From CAKZQX01 sp034435975 (lineage in GTDB: Bacteria > Chloroflexota > Chloroflexia > Chloroflexales > Chloroflexaceae), in NCBI GenBank assembly GCA_034435975.1, contig DAOTWD010000003.1:79479-143478 (forward strand): 64,000 nucleotides of DNA, given 5' to 3'. A program made the translations under genes and the position numbers. The notes below the pieces were generated by a model that searched no databases, was not told where the DNA came from, and saw only the letters and a list, made by a program, of their open reading frames with translations. Of this stretch, positions 46,201-54,818 are shown in pieces. Position 1 is the first letter of the stretch; each line of letters opens with the position of its first letter.

Positions 46201-46680
46201 GAAATGGCACTGCGCAGTATGGCTCAGAATTTCTATGAGACGCTGCAATCAGATTTCCAGGGATTGGATGCGACTCGCGGTGGTCTGGCCATTGACCCTG
46301 ATACACGTGAGTGGTTTTTGAATACGCTCGCGGATCTGTCGTTGATTGTGGTTATGGCTGACCAGCCACAGGACGTGCAGGGGTGGATCGAACAGATTCA
46401 TACCAGCGTAGAAGATGTGCCGCTTGTCTTCCTATTACCGTTCGAAACGGCTCCTGTGGTGCAACCCTACCTACGCGATCCGCAAGTCTTTCAACTGGTA
46501 GGGAAGCAAGATGCGATTTATTATCAAGCTATGCGTACCAACGACCAGCACAACATAACAATGACCTATGCCAGTGGTCAGCAACATTTTGCGGTACTGG
46601 TGTTTGTGATTCTGGTTTTCGTTGGGGGTATGGTCAGTGTCTTGCTGCATTCCAGACCTTCGAGGGGGAACAACACATGA
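43279..46680 (+). CDS. Giant Trp-Leu-motif scaffold with C-terminal membrane segments
   Basis: 1133 residues. Residues about 14-780 are acidic, Pro/Ser/Asp-rich and probably disordered, studded with about 28 short motifs of the type h-P-[DEP]-W-[LM]-[RQL] (LPDWLRSD, VPEWLQST, IPPWLQRV, LPAWLIDN). Spacing is irregular, so these look like linear docking motifs rather than a folded repeat. Then comes a membrane helix (852-873), an approximately 225-residue domain, and a final helix (1101-1123). The long N-terminus would be cytoplasmic if the helices insert in the usual way; this is inference. The last codon overlaps the next gene. ATG 43279 has no clear SD; GTG 43276 is the alternative. Confidence 0.75.
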   Translation: MDQKSRPSPVHTNEDQHLPPWLQGVPLPPCPPSRQAPVVDAGLSLTSSRPIVADTAVDPTIPDWLRDLQSEVGDIEDEPGGSDDEPDWLASLAADEVLRVPDEAADFPAAPQSDRVTDLPDWLRTDASPVRDDISARSSSDDLPDWLRSDVSSAPDNTPASTASTDLPDWLRGDASSARPETLAMASRDDLPDWLQSTPAESATPSDPFPSPSASADEQTTPRVRMPVGATDWLRSLGEESDTDQDRPDTAEGPIVEGLPEQGIPDWLRDVSPDELARDIATAEPERPVYDLQQHADSSPDPVQASDWLVESATALSSMAQSPDSDAWVEPALPDWLRDVSLEELEHDIAAVQSDLPAPPPVLPDVEPGLPDWLRDVSLTTDEGDPGIADSPAAPVGSRDRRSAEPPGWLLTPSDAQSPDSPASVPAWLLDVSASQSESAVPEWLQSTPTARSEADDSPPASDIPPWLQRVEPEDDRDASGSTPIADSPAAPLGSKVPEWLQSSDVVPSVPDHLSAGDEHQAALPEWLRGNAHDESFSTQAKHTGVEPSGVLPAWLIDNADPESGSSFPGKAPDETIPEWLRADQLSVSESAENLPEWMRSDTSTVESGVAHVDPTMPDTSDTDVPSWLREEPGGLASSAPPGIADLPPWMIDDADSPIPSATAAGDSGLPEWLRGADADPKVPASPATSPIDDVSVPEDVEDVPSWLATDGADADIPPWLQPETSTTEPPVIAEAQGVAQPSSGETSDFFESIDLPDWLRESENKATIQSGVSRDIGWLSRLGVQDEASDSVAIAAAPVPTVLEPPTFTRSPARVEATALLQRLAQHPFPEVAPVTTMPRPSLWQRIGVERILYILLALALLFSVIMPSITAFLGATSPTTPEIARLVSTIDQLTENDIALVAYEWNAQRSGELRPLEQALIQHLMDHQVRMVVLSTNPQGTLLSFDLRDTLQAGGYQGRGFDYVLLGYRPGGEMALRSMAQNFYETLQSDFQGLDATRGGLAIDPDTREWFLNTLADLSLIVVMADQPQDVQGWIEQIHTSVEDVPLVFLLPFETAPVVQPYLRDPQVFQLVGKQDAIYYQAMRTNDQHNITMTYASGQQHFAVLVFVILVFVGGMVSVLLHSRPSRGNNT

Positions 46681-47318
46681 TCGAGATGATCATCAAAATT
46701 GCAGGTGTTGTGTTGACCCTGTGTGTATTGAGTCGCATGATCTGGGTGCATAACAATCCCCTGTTTCGCTTTGCGCAATACCTGTTTGTTGGTGTCTCAC
46801 TGGGGTATGCATGCGTTGTTTTCTATCATCAAGTACTCTGGCCAGCCGTGTCTCGGGTATCAAGTAATCTTAATAACACGGGAATAGTAGGATTCTACCT
46901 GGTACCGTTTCTCCTGGGATTGTTGCTTCTACCGCGCATTGCCGGTCAGCAACAATGGTCATGGTTGGCAAATATTCCACTGGCACTCCTGTTTGGGGTC
47001 GGAACTGCGCTGGCGCTGGGCGGTGTGTTAGTCGGAACGCTGCTCCCCCAGGTATTGGATACAATACGGGGTACTGATGGTTCCCTCGCGCAGGTATTGG
47101 GATCAGTATTCCTGGCTATCGGGGTTATGCTAACCTTGAGTTACTTTTTCTTTACAGTTCCCTCTGATAGCGGTGCAGGGCGTTTTCTTGCAGTAAACGC
47201 CCGCGCTGGCTACTGGTTATTGATGGTGGCCTTTGGGTTCTTTTTTGCCGGAGCACTACGTACCTATCTGGCAGCATTGATCGAACGGTTACATTATCTT
47301 ATTGATTGGAACGTATAA
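46677..47318 (+). CDS. Six-helix membrane protein, unknown
   Basis: 213 residues and about six membrane helices (FAQYLFVGVSLGYACVVFYH, FYLVPFLLGLLLLP, ALLFGVGTALALGGVLVGTL, LSYFFFTV, LLMVAFGFFFAGAL). No family recognised. Its ATG overlaps the scaffold stop (ATGA), so the two are translationally coupled and probably form a complex. Confidence 0.75.
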   Translation: MIEMIIKIAGVVLTLCVLSRMIWVHNNPLFRFAQYLFVGVSLGYACVVFYHQVLWPAVSRVSSNLNNTGIVGFYLVPFLLGLLLLPRIAGQQQWSWLANIPLALLFGVGTALALGGVLVGTLLPQVLDTIRGTDGSLAQVLGSVFLAIGVMLTLSYFFFTVPSDSGAGRFLAVNARAGYWLLMVAFGFFFAGALRTYLAALIERLHYLIDWNV

Positions 47319-47380
47319 CCGCTCGCTATCAGGAATGCGATGGGCCTGCCGTGCAGGTTCTTCCGCTTACCCACAGAAGA

Positions 47381-49852
47381 ATGACCGATTCTTCGCCTAT
47401 CTATGACAAAAAGATGATGCCTGACACGCTCTGTTCTATACTTGTTGCCGAGATTGGCAGTCTCACCACCCGCGTTACCCTCGTAGATGAGGTTGATGGT
47501 GAGCGCCGTATGATTGGCCGCGCTGAGGTGTTTAGCAGTATCGAGCCACCGCATCAGCATGCATTTATGGCGGTGCTGGAGGGGGCTGTGCAAATAGCTC
47601 AGGCGACTGGTCGGCAGTTATTACATGAAGGTCAGTTACTGATGCCCCAGAACCGAGAGCGCGATGGCATTGATCACGTTGTTTTTGTCAGCAGTGCTGC
47701 TGGTGATCTGGCTCTGGTGATTACCGCTATTGCCGGCGATGTCTCAGCCCGTAGTGCCCTCCATGCCAGTCGTTGCACCTATACCAGTCTGCTCCAGATC
47801 GTAACGCTTGATGATGCGATGATGCGCGTCAGTGGTGATGGGAGCACTTCATGGATTGTACGGCAGATCCAATCCATGCTGGCAAAAAGTCCAGATGTCA
47901 TATTGATGGCAGGTGGTCTGGAAGGTGGTGCTACAGAGGCGCTAGGACGCCTGGCGCATATTGTTGGCTTGACGAATTTGCGGACGGCTGTCGATACCAG
48001 TGGTCAACAGCGTCAGGATGTGTCCCCCCGCCCGGTTCTTTTTGCCGGCAATAGTGCTGCCAGTGGGCACGTGACGGAAGTACTGGCCGGTCGAGCGGAA
48101 ATACTTATTGTCGATAATGTTCGCCCAACCCTGGACATAGAGCGGTTAGAACCAGCCCGTCAGGAAATCATACGGTTATACGATGAACGAATTCTGAATC
48201 GGTTGCCAGGGATACCAACATTGCGGCGACTCAGTAGTACAAGTGTACCGATCACCACCGTGTGTAACGTTGAGGGGCTGATCACACGGTTTGTGGCCGA
48301 GCAATATGAACGCCAGGTGCTAACATTGGATGTCGGCTCAGCCAGTAGTAGTGCGTTTCTTGCTAGCCCGGGACATTATCATCCCGTGGTGCTGGGAAAT
48401 TGTGGCACGGGTTATGGCTTGACCACGCTTTTGAAAGAACGGGGTATTCCTAATATTGCTCGCTGGCTCCCTTTCCCGATCACCGAGGAGGAACTTACTC
48501 AGTGGTTGCTGAATAAACTGTTGCGCCCCCACCTGATACCAACTTCTCGTGAGGATGTGTATATTGAACAGGCCGTTACGCGTGAGGCCCTAACGCTCGT
48601 GTTAGATGCGCTGCGTGATGAATGCCCGACACCAGAGTATGATCTGGTGTTCGCCGGCGGAGGTGTCCTCTCTCATGTGCCCCATCCCGGCATGGCTGTC
48701 TTGATGTTGCTTGATGTGCTCCCGGCTGTAGCGCAAAACACTCTGGCGCTGGATCTCCATCTTGATACCTTTAGTCTCCTGTCAGTCTGCGGTGCGCTGG
48801 CGCGGTTTGATCCGGATGCTGCAGTGACAGTTTTTGAACGTGATCTATGGCACAATACTCCGCTGGCAACCTGTGTGGTACTTGCTGGCGAGGGGTCATC
48901 TGATACCGTGGCAGTTGAGGCAGAACTGGTAAGCCGTGGCCGATCGCAGCACGTAGCGGTGCGACATGGACAGGTCGCCCGATTACGGCTCGATCCGGGT
49001 AATCGAGGACAACTGATACTCCGCCCGGCACCAGGTGTGCATATTGGGCACAACGAGCCGGGCGCAGAGGTGCGCTCGGATCTGGCAGCACTGAAGGGTA
49101 GTGTCCTGGGTATTATTATTGATGCCCGTGGCCGTCCGTTGCAGTTACCGATTGATGAGACACGCCGCTGTGCGCAGATCTGGGAGTGGCTGGTAGCATT
49201 GGGAGTGGAATATGATCAAAGTCCCTATGTTAATATGCCATTGTCAATCCCAGAGGTTATTGATGTTGACCATAATGTAGATACACCAGCCACTGATATA
49301 GAACGTGATCGTTCCACCCAGACGTCTAAAGCAACGCGGCGGTGGTGGGGCAGACGGGGTAGAACTCCAGATACTGCTGCTGTACCACCGGAACCGTCTA
49401 TCGCAACACCGGCAACCAGCACGGAGCCGTCAGGGCCATTGACCGAGGTACCGCTCGCAGGAGTGCAAGCAGAGCAGGTAGCGGGCAGCGGCATGCCAGT
49501 GGTTCCTGATGTGGCTGTGATCCAGAGTGATCCCGTTAGTACGGTCGAATCGGTACCGGCCCCAGATGCACCGGCGGTACAGGCGATCAAGCCCGGTTCA
49601 CGCATTTCCCTGAGCGACCTGGCCGCCCGGAGCGAAGACCTGCCAGCAACTCCCAGATCGCCCGCACTCAAGCCCGGTTCACGCATTTCCTTGAGCGACC
49701 TGGCCGCCCAGGAACTGACGCAGTCATCAGAGTCAGTATCTCCCTCCGGTTCAGATGAACACGAACCAGATGCCATTCAAAGCGATCTGGCAAAACTACG
49801 CCAGTCGGTTTCCGCCCCCAGGAAGGGTGGCTGGTTTGGACGTAAGAAATAG
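47381..49852 (+). CDS. MutL-like (glutamate mutase L family) ASKHA ATPase
   Basis: 823 residues. Residues about 12-620 match the MutL/glutamate-mutase-L family of actin-fold ATPases: phosphate loop AEIGSLTTRVTLVD, phosphate-2-like LTLDVGSASSSAFLA, and adenosine-like YDLVFAGGGVLSHVPHPG. No glutamate mutase (glmE/S) is here. The C-terminal 200 residues are low-complexity, with the 13-residue motif KPGSRISLSDLAA twice (about 737 and 764), ending in basic GGWFGRKK. It is the last gene of the locus with the Trp-Leu scaffold and two six-helix proteins. Start ambiguous: ATG 47381, or 47414/47417. Confidence 0.75.
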   Translation: MTDSSPIYDKKMMPDTLCSILVAEIGSLTTRVTLVDEVDGERRMIGRAEVFSSIEPPHQHAFMAVLEGAVQIAQATGRQLLHEGQLLMPQNRERDGIDHVVFVSSAAGDLALVITAIAGDVSARSALHASRCTYTSLLQIVTLDDAMMRVSGDGSTSWIVRQIQSMLAKSPDVILMAGGLEGGATEALGRLAHIVGLTNLRTAVDTSGQQRQDVSPRPVLFAGNSAASGHVTEVLAGRAEILIVDNVRPTLDIERLEPARQEIIRLYDERILNRLPGIPTLRRLSSTSVPITTVCNVEGLITRFVAEQYERQVLTLDVGSASSSAFLASPGHYHPVVLGNCGTGYGLTTLLKERGIPNIARWLPFPITEEELTQWLLNKLLRPHLIPTSREDVYIEQAVTREALTLVLDALRDECPTPEYDLVFAGGGVLSHVPHPGMAVLMLLDVLPAVAQNTLALDLHLDTFSLLSVCGALARFDPDAAVTVFERDLWHNTPLATCVVLAGEGSSDTVAVEAELVSRGRSQHVAVRHGQVARLRLDPGNRGQLILRPAPGVHIGHNEPGAEVRSDLAALKGSVLGIIIDARGRPLQLPIDETRRCAQIWEWLVALGVEYDQSPYVNMPLSIPEVIDVDHNVDTPATDIERDRSTQTSKATRRWWGRRGRTPDTAAVPPEPSIATPATSTEPSGPLTEVPLAGVQAEQVAGSGMPVVPDVAVIQSDPVSTVESVPAPDAPAVQAIKPGSRISLSDLAARSEDLPATPRSPALKPGSRISLSDLAAQELTQSSESVSPSGSDEHEPDAIQSDLAKLRQSVSAPRKGGWFGRKK

Positions 49853-49916
49853 AATAGCTGGATCCACTTTCAAATCTGCATCAAACCAACCATGCCTGGT
49901 GCCTGATGCTTGCGCT

Positions 49917-50615
49917 TCAGTCACCAACAATATACCGGGCTTTGATCACTTCCTGTAGTCGTCTCCGCTTGTCCGCTGGTTTTGCCTCCACCCATTGTTC
50001 GATCTGTAGCGTCTCATTTGCCAGTTCATCATCCCGGATAACATAGCGGAACCAGTTGCTATAATCGCCTTGCTGCAAATGGTACAGCCAGGTCGCATCG
50101 TCCACTTCATCACTATACTGAATGAAACTGGTGAGCGAGTTTGCCATCAAGTCGTACCACCCGTTTGGCCCGCGAAAGTAAAAGCCATAGGCTGGCTCAA
50201 CCGGGGCTATATCATGTTTACGGGCTGAACTGGTTGTTGCGTCAGGTATCGCTAGACCATTATTGCTGCTCGGATGAGCAGACTGGCTATGGGGGTCAGT
50301 TATAGCTGGCGACGACCGGGCAGGATGTGGGGGAGGCACCTGGGGCACTTCATCCATACTGTTCCGGGTTGATGGGAATGGGGGATAATCATGAACCGAT
50401 CGCTGATTGGGTATGCCCAGCAGACTCTGAAAGAAGGATGTACTGGTTTGTACCAGATCGGCTATCGAACGAAGGCTATGCGTGGCCAGACGCATATTCA
50501 TCACCGTTATCTGCTGCCAGAAATCATATCCGGTGATCATCGCAACTTCGGCCATCTTGATCGATAGGTAAATCTGGTCGCGCAGGTGCTGCTCCATCGC
50601 TTGATTCTGCATCAT
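49917..50615 (-). CDS. DUF5752-like protein
   Basis: 232 residues. N-terminal helical part (1-75), a low-complexity Pro/Ser linker (about 75-135), then a C-terminal domain with YGFYFRGPNGWYDLMANSLT, YHLQQGDYSNWFRYVIRDDE and LANETL, which I recall as DUF5752. Function unknown. AAAGGA lies 9 nt before ATG 50615. It follows the cyclophilin gene by 17 bp on the reverse strand. Confidence 0.6.
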   Translation of the reverse strand: MMQNQAMEQHLRDQIYLSIKMAEVAMITGYDFWQQITVMNMRLATHSLRSIADLVQTSTSFFQSLLGIPNQRSVHDYPPFPSTRNSMDEVPQVPPPHPARSSPAITDPHSQSAHPSSNNGLAIPDATTSSARKHDIAPVEPAYGFYFRGPNGWYDLMANSLTSFIQYSDEVDDATWLYHLQQGDYSNWFRYVIRDDELANETLQIEQWVEAKPADKRRRLQEVIKARYIVGD

Positions 50616-50632
50616 ACATCGAGATCCTTTCG

Positions 50633-51334
50633 TTACTCCTCGCTGATGGCAATTGTGAGAATCGGTTCGCCTGGCTCTACAGCCGTGTTCGGATCACGTG
50701 GCGGAATGCCATCCACAATGTCCTGGCCTTCAATCACTTCACCGAAGATCGTATACTGGTTGTCAAGCCAGCGTGCTGGCCCGGTTGTAATGAAAAACTG
50801 CGACCCACCACTGTCTGGATCACTTGAGCGAGCCATTGCAAGCAGACCGGGACGATCAAAGCGGATTTTGCTGGTAAACTCAGCAGGAATGCTATAGCCT
50901 GGCCCACCCATACCCGTGCCGGTCGGATCGCCTGCCTGGGCCATAAAACCTTCAATCACGCGATGCCAGGTGACACCGTCATAGAACCCTTCGCGAGCGA
51001 GAAACACAAAGTTATTCACGGTTTGCGGTGCGATATCTGGCAACAATCGCACCCGAATGTCGCCGCGTGGCGTAACAATAGTCGCAACATAGGTATGGGC
51101 AGGATTGATCAACATAGGCGGTGGCGCGCTATATTGACGTTGGCCAGAAGAAGGCGGGGGTACTGCCTCAGCCTGGAGACTATTGCTACCATCACTACGG
51201 GTGGGCAACTCAGTACGATTGATGAGTATGACAGCCAGTACAATAAAAATAGCGAACACAACAAGTTTGGAAATAGTACCGAGAATGGTATTTGATGCCT
51301 CAGCGGTTCTGGGTGTACGTTTGGTTTGACTCAC
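50633..51334 (-). CDS. Peptidyl-prolyl cis-trans isomerase (cyclophilin type)
   Basis: 233 residues. One N-terminal membrane helix (ISKLVVFAIFIVLAVILI) and a Pro-rich linker, then a cyclophilin domain (about 82-230): FYDGVTWHRVIEGFMAQAGD with the catalytic Arg, GGSQFFITTG and YTIFGEVIEGQDIVDGI. It would catalyse proline isomerisation outside the membrane. GTG start with GAGGA 7 nt upstream. Confidence 0.9.
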   Translation of the reverse strand: MSQTKRTPRTAEASNTILGTISKLVVFAIFIVLAVILINRTELPTRSDGSNSLQAEAVPPPSSGQRQYSAPPPMLINPAHTYVATIVTPRGDIRVRLLPDIAPQTVNNFVFLAREGFYDGVTWHRVIEGFMAQAGDPTGTGMGGPGYSIPAEFTSKIRFDRPGLLAMARSSDPDSGGSQFFITTGPARWLDNQYTIFGEVIEGQDIVDGIPPRDPNTAVEPGEPILTIAISEE

Positions 51335-51377
51335 GATTTGTTCCTCTTAAAAATATGCAATCTCTCCCCAACACCAC

Positions 51378-51386
51378 ATTATATCA
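51378..51386 (-). promoter_or_regulatory. Extended -10 promoter of the cyclophilin operon
   Basis: On the minus strand TGA-TATAAT (51378-51386), 44 bp before the GTG start. The gap 51335-51693 also has a GGATGAT/ATCATCC 7-3-7 palindrome (51647-51663); I see no gene in it. Confidence 0.45.
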
Positions 51387-51693
51387 TGAAGATCAGGGCC
51401 ACCATAAATCAATCAGGCGTTATGCGCTAGCCTGCTTAATCGGCCTGTGGGTCTTCTGCAATCCCCTGAAAGTGCAAACGAACGTGGGGCAATAGGATTA
51501 AGGTACCTCCTGCACCATAATATTATATGGTACTCCTTTCAGATAGGGATACCGATATCTCAGGATCAAGGGCGTTGTTGTTGCAACAGCTTGCTGATAT
51601 GCGCAAACTCCTCATTATGATCAGTTCTGCCGAAGGCGAAAAAGCGGGATGATCATATCATCCTAGTACCTCCAATCAATCAGCACAACACCG

Positions 51694-52575
51694 TCATGTT
51701 ATGTTGAAGCTGTCCGGTGAGGGGACAAAACCATAGGCGGCAAGCACGGTGCTAACGCCACGTAAAGGGGTTTGCAACAAGCTTTGGGCTAAACGGATGT
51801 CAAGGGTGCAGTTGCGTGGCCGTCGTTCGGCATAGGCAGTACTGAAACCACCTTGTAGGCGTGCAGGATCATAGCCATACGCCCGGGCCAGATGTGTCCC
51901 AAACTCAAAGCGACTCATCGGTTCAGCACCGGCCACATGCAGCACACCCTGGTAGTTATTCCGGGCTAACTCCAGCAAGGCCAGGGCCAGGTCAACAACA
52001 AAAATTGGACAACGATATTCATCATGAAACAATTGCCCTTGCAGCGTTCCCTGCACCAGATTCAACACGAACTGTGTATGCCGATCCAGAGGTTCAAAGC
52101 CATATGTAAGCGACGTGCGAACAATAACCGCTGAGGGACACACCGCCTGAACACACTGCTCGGCATACGCCTTGGCCCGGCCATAAGCCGTAATCGGATT
52201 GGGAGGATCATGTTCAGTGTAGGCATCGCTACGCTCACCGTCAAAAATAACGTCGCTTGACAGATGAATCAATCGTGCCCCTAGCTGTTGAACCACAGTC
52301 GCTACCTGGCATGCACCCGTGGCAGTCACTGCCCACAAATTGGGATCATGCTGTCGAAATGCCGTGTGAATAACAACATCAGGCTGAAATGTACCCAGAA
52401 CCTGCTCCACGGATGCAACGTCACATACATCAAGCGCAAACCAGCGCGTGGGTGTATCACCTGGCGGGGCCTGACGGAAATAGCTGGCCGCCACCTGCCA
52501 GTCCTGTGCTGCTGCGAGGCGGATAAGCGTTCGACCAAGATAACCTGTCCCACCGGTAATAAAAAGACGTTGCAT
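51694..52575 (-). CDS. RmlD-like reductase / NAD-dependent epimerase family
   Basis: 293 residues. FITGGTGYLGRTLIRLAA binds NAD(P); IHLSSDVIFDG and YGRAKAYAEQ give the Ser and Tyr-x3-Lys catalytic residues. Sequence is nearest to RmlD/SDR enzymes for dTDP-sugars, and the C-terminus (VLHVAGAEPMSRFEFG) matches. It follows rnc by 24 bp in the same direction and may be part of that operon. Substrate unknown. Confidence 0.8.
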   Translation of the reverse strand: MQRLFITGGTGYLGRTLIRLAAAQDWQVAASYFRQAPPGDTPTRWFALDVCDVASVEQVLGTFQPDVVIHTAFRQHDPNLWAVTATGACQVATVVQQLGARLIHLSSDVIFDGERSDAYTEHDPPNPITAYGRAKAYAEQCVQAVCPSAVIVRTSLTYGFEPLDRHTQFVLNLVQGTLQGQLFHDEYRCPIFVVDLALALLELARNNYQGVLHVAGAEPMSRFEFGTHLARAYGYDPARLQGGFSTAYAERRPRNCTLDIRLAQSLLQTPLRGVSTVLAAYGFVPSPDSFNIT

Positions 52576-52599
52576 ATGGTTTGCCAGGATAGCCGTGTG

Positions 52600-53301
52600 T
52601 CATTGTTCTGGCGGTTTATTCATTGCTTCTAACGCCATCTGCGCGGCGCGTTGGGCGGCTGCCTGTTTACTCGAACCACTGCCGAGGCCGAGAAGCTCCT
52701 GACCGACCAGAACTTCAACCGTAAATTGCCGACAGTGGTCGGGGCCAGTTGCGCTAACGGTACGATAGACCGGGGTCATGCCATAGCGTGCCTGTACGTG
52801 TTCCTGCAACCGGGTACGATAGTCAATCTCGGCATTGCCTGCCAGGATGAGGGCCACTTCACGTTCAAGAAAAGGCAAGATAAACGAACGAGCCGTATCC
52901 AGGCCTTGATCGAGATAAATAGCACCTACCACTGCCTCGAACACATCCGCGAGTAACGGCGCACGATCCCGAGCCGCACTGGTATCCTCGCCCCGACTGA
53001 TACGAATGAACCTCCCAAGCTGCAACTCACGCGCAAAGCGGGCCAGGGTGGTCGTTTTGACCAGCGCTGCACGTAACGCCGTCAACTCGCCTTCACCACG
53101 TTCTGGAAAGCGTGCATATAACCATGCCGCCGTGAGAAAATTCAGAATCGCATCACCGAGAAATTCTAACCGTTCGTTGGACGATAATCCAGGAACGCGT
53201 TCGGGATGTTCATGCAGAAACGAGCGATGGATCAGCGCATTCTCAAGCAAGCGCTGGTCGGTAAAGGTAACACCCAGAGTTTTCATCAAGACCGAGATCA
53301 T
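52600..53301 (-). CDS. rnc: Ribonuclease III
   Basis: 233 residues. RNase III signature NERLEFLGDA (42-51) with metal-binding Glu/Asp, second acidic cluster LADVFEAVVGAIYLDQG, and a C-terminal dsRNA-binding domain (DYRTRLQEHVQ, then GSGSSKQAAAQRAAQMAL). It cuts double-stranded RNA in rRNA and mRNA processing. It follows fabF (57 bp), the common fabF-rnc order. Start at 53301 or five codons later; neither has a strong SD. Confidence 0.95.
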   Translation of the reverse strand: MISVLMKTLGVTFTDQRLLENALIHRSFLHEHPERVPGLSSNERLEFLGDAILNFLTAAWLYARFPERGEGELTALRAALVKTTTLARFARELQLGRFIRISRGEDTSAARDRAPLLADVFEAVVGAIYLDQGLDTARSFILPFLEREVALILAGNAEIDYRTRLQEHVQARYGMTPVYRTVSATGPDHCRQFTVEVLVGQELLGLGSGSSKQAAAQRAAQMALEAMNKPPEQ

Positions 53302-53358
53302 AGCGTTGCGTATCGGGCTGGTGGCTTGCGATGGTCGTTGATGGCGGCCATGTCATTG

Positions 53359-54600
53359 CTACACGGTGAAGCGACGGTAGACCAGGGAAACATTATGCCC
53401 CCCAAATCCAAAAGAATTTTTGATCACCACGTTAACCGCGGCGGGCCGAGCCGTATTTGCGACCAGATTAAGATGACAACGTGGATCCGGTTGACGCAAA
53501 TTAATCGTTGGTGGCAGGATGTTGTTCTGTATCGCCAGAATGCTGACAATCGACTCGACTGCCCCGGCTGCACCAAGCAGATGCCCAAATTGTGATTTAT
53601 TGGAACTGACGGGAATTTGCAATGCATGTGTGCCAAACACTGCCTTGATGGCCTCAATTTCAGCCACATCACCTGCTGGTGTACTGGTGCCATGGGCATT
53701 GATATAGTCAACATCGGCAGGGGCAATGCCTGCCCGTTTGAGAGCCATACGCATTGCACGGGCGGCACCCTCGCCTCCTTCGGGAGGTTGCGTAATATGA
53801 TAGGCATCAGCAGTTGCACCATAGCCGACCAGTTCAGCCAGGATACGGGCACCACGACGCTGTGCATGCTCTAGATCTTCAAGGATCATAATCCCGGCAC
53901 CTTCGCTCAAGACAAAGCCATCGCGGGTGACATCAAATGGACGTGACGCACTGGCAGGTTCGTCATTACGGGTAGAGATGGCGCGAGCGCTATTAAAGGC
54001 TGCCACGCCCAGGGGGGTAATGGATGCTTCGGCACCACCGGCAATAACAACGCTGGCCCAGCCGCGCTTAATCGTCTCAGCCGCTTCACCCAGGGCATGG
54101 GCCCCACTGGCACAGGCCGATGTCGTACATAGATTCGGGCCACGCGCACCGGTCATGATCGAGATCTGCCCGGCAGCCATGTTGGTAATCATTGCCGGTA
54201 CTAAAAAAGGACTGATACGGCCAGCCCCACGTGTACGCAATACTTCATGTTGCTCGGCAATCGTCCCAAGGCCACCAATACCACTGCCAATAAAGACACC
54301 GACATCGGCACTATTTTCGGGTGTGATCTTGAGGTCTGCAGTGCGTAATGCTTCCTGGGTAGCAGCAATCGCAAAGTGAATGAAGCGGTCATTCCGCCGC
54401 ACTTCTTTGCGATCCATATAGTTGGTAGCTTCAAAACCCTTCACTTCACCTGCAAAGCGTGTCTCCAGACCATCAGGGTCAAACAAGGTAATTGGCCCCA
54501 CGCCGCTGCGTGCTTCAGTGATTGCAGCCCATAATTGCGGCACATCAAGCCCTAATGGACTGACTGCACCCATACCAGTAATGACGACCCGCCGCTCCAT
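53359..54600 (-). CDS. fabF: Beta-ketoacyl-ACP synthase II
   Basis: 413 residues. Active-site Cys in TTSACASGAHALG (about 162), His in NAHGTSTPAGD and KSQFGHLLGAAGAVE. It elongates acyl-ACP in fatty-acid synthesis. GGAGG precedes the ATG at 54600 by 8 nt; the open frame upstream has no family similarity. acpP, usually upstream, is absent: instead recA diverges. Confidence 0.95.
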   Translation of the reverse strand: MERRVVITGMGAVSPLGLDVPQLWAAITEARSGVGPITLFDPDGLETRFAGEVKGFEATNYMDRKEVRRNDRFIHFAIAATQEALRTADLKITPENSADVGVFIGSGIGGLGTIAEQHEVLRTRGAGRISPFLVPAMITNMAAGQISIMTGARGPNLCTTSACASGAHALGEAAETIKRGWASVVIAGGAEASITPLGVAAFNSARAISTRNDEPASASRPFDVTRDGFVLSEGAGIMILEDLEHAQRRGARILAELVGYGATADAYHITQPPEGGEGAARAMRMALKRAGIAPADVDYINAHGTSTPAGDVAEIEAIKAVFGTHALQIPVSSNKSQFGHLLGAAGAVESIVSILAIQNNILPPTINLRQPDPRCHLNLVANTARPAAVNVVIKNSFGFGGHNVSLVYRRFTV

Positions 54601-54725
54601 GCCCAGCGCCTCCTTCAACCATAACGCTTGTTCGCGCACATTATACCATGGCCTTCTGGTCATGCCTGGTGCGGGGATCGCCGTGTATGCATATATATTG
54701 CATATATATACAAGGTTCCATTCTA

Positions 54726-54754
54726 TTGTTATCAACGAACGAACGTGCTATAAT
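54726..54754 (+). promoter_or_regulatory. Promoter of recA
   Basis: TTGTTA (54726-54731), 17 nt, TATAAT (54749-54754) with TGC before it (extended -10). A tandem 11-bp TGCATATATAT pair (54688-54709) lies upstream. The spacer contains GAACGAACGTGC, one base from a GAAC-N4-GTTC SOS box. Confidence 0.7.
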
Positions 54755-54818
54755 GACCAGGGCTATTGCATCCAGAGCACCCCTACCGTATACTAGAGAC
54801 ATAGAAGGAGTTATTACC

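Noticed and set aside
54736..54747. SOS box at the recA promoter as a firm call
   Set aside because: GAACGAACGTGC differs by one base from GAAC-N4-GTTC and overlaps the promoter spacer by chance-level similarity; kept as a finding only.
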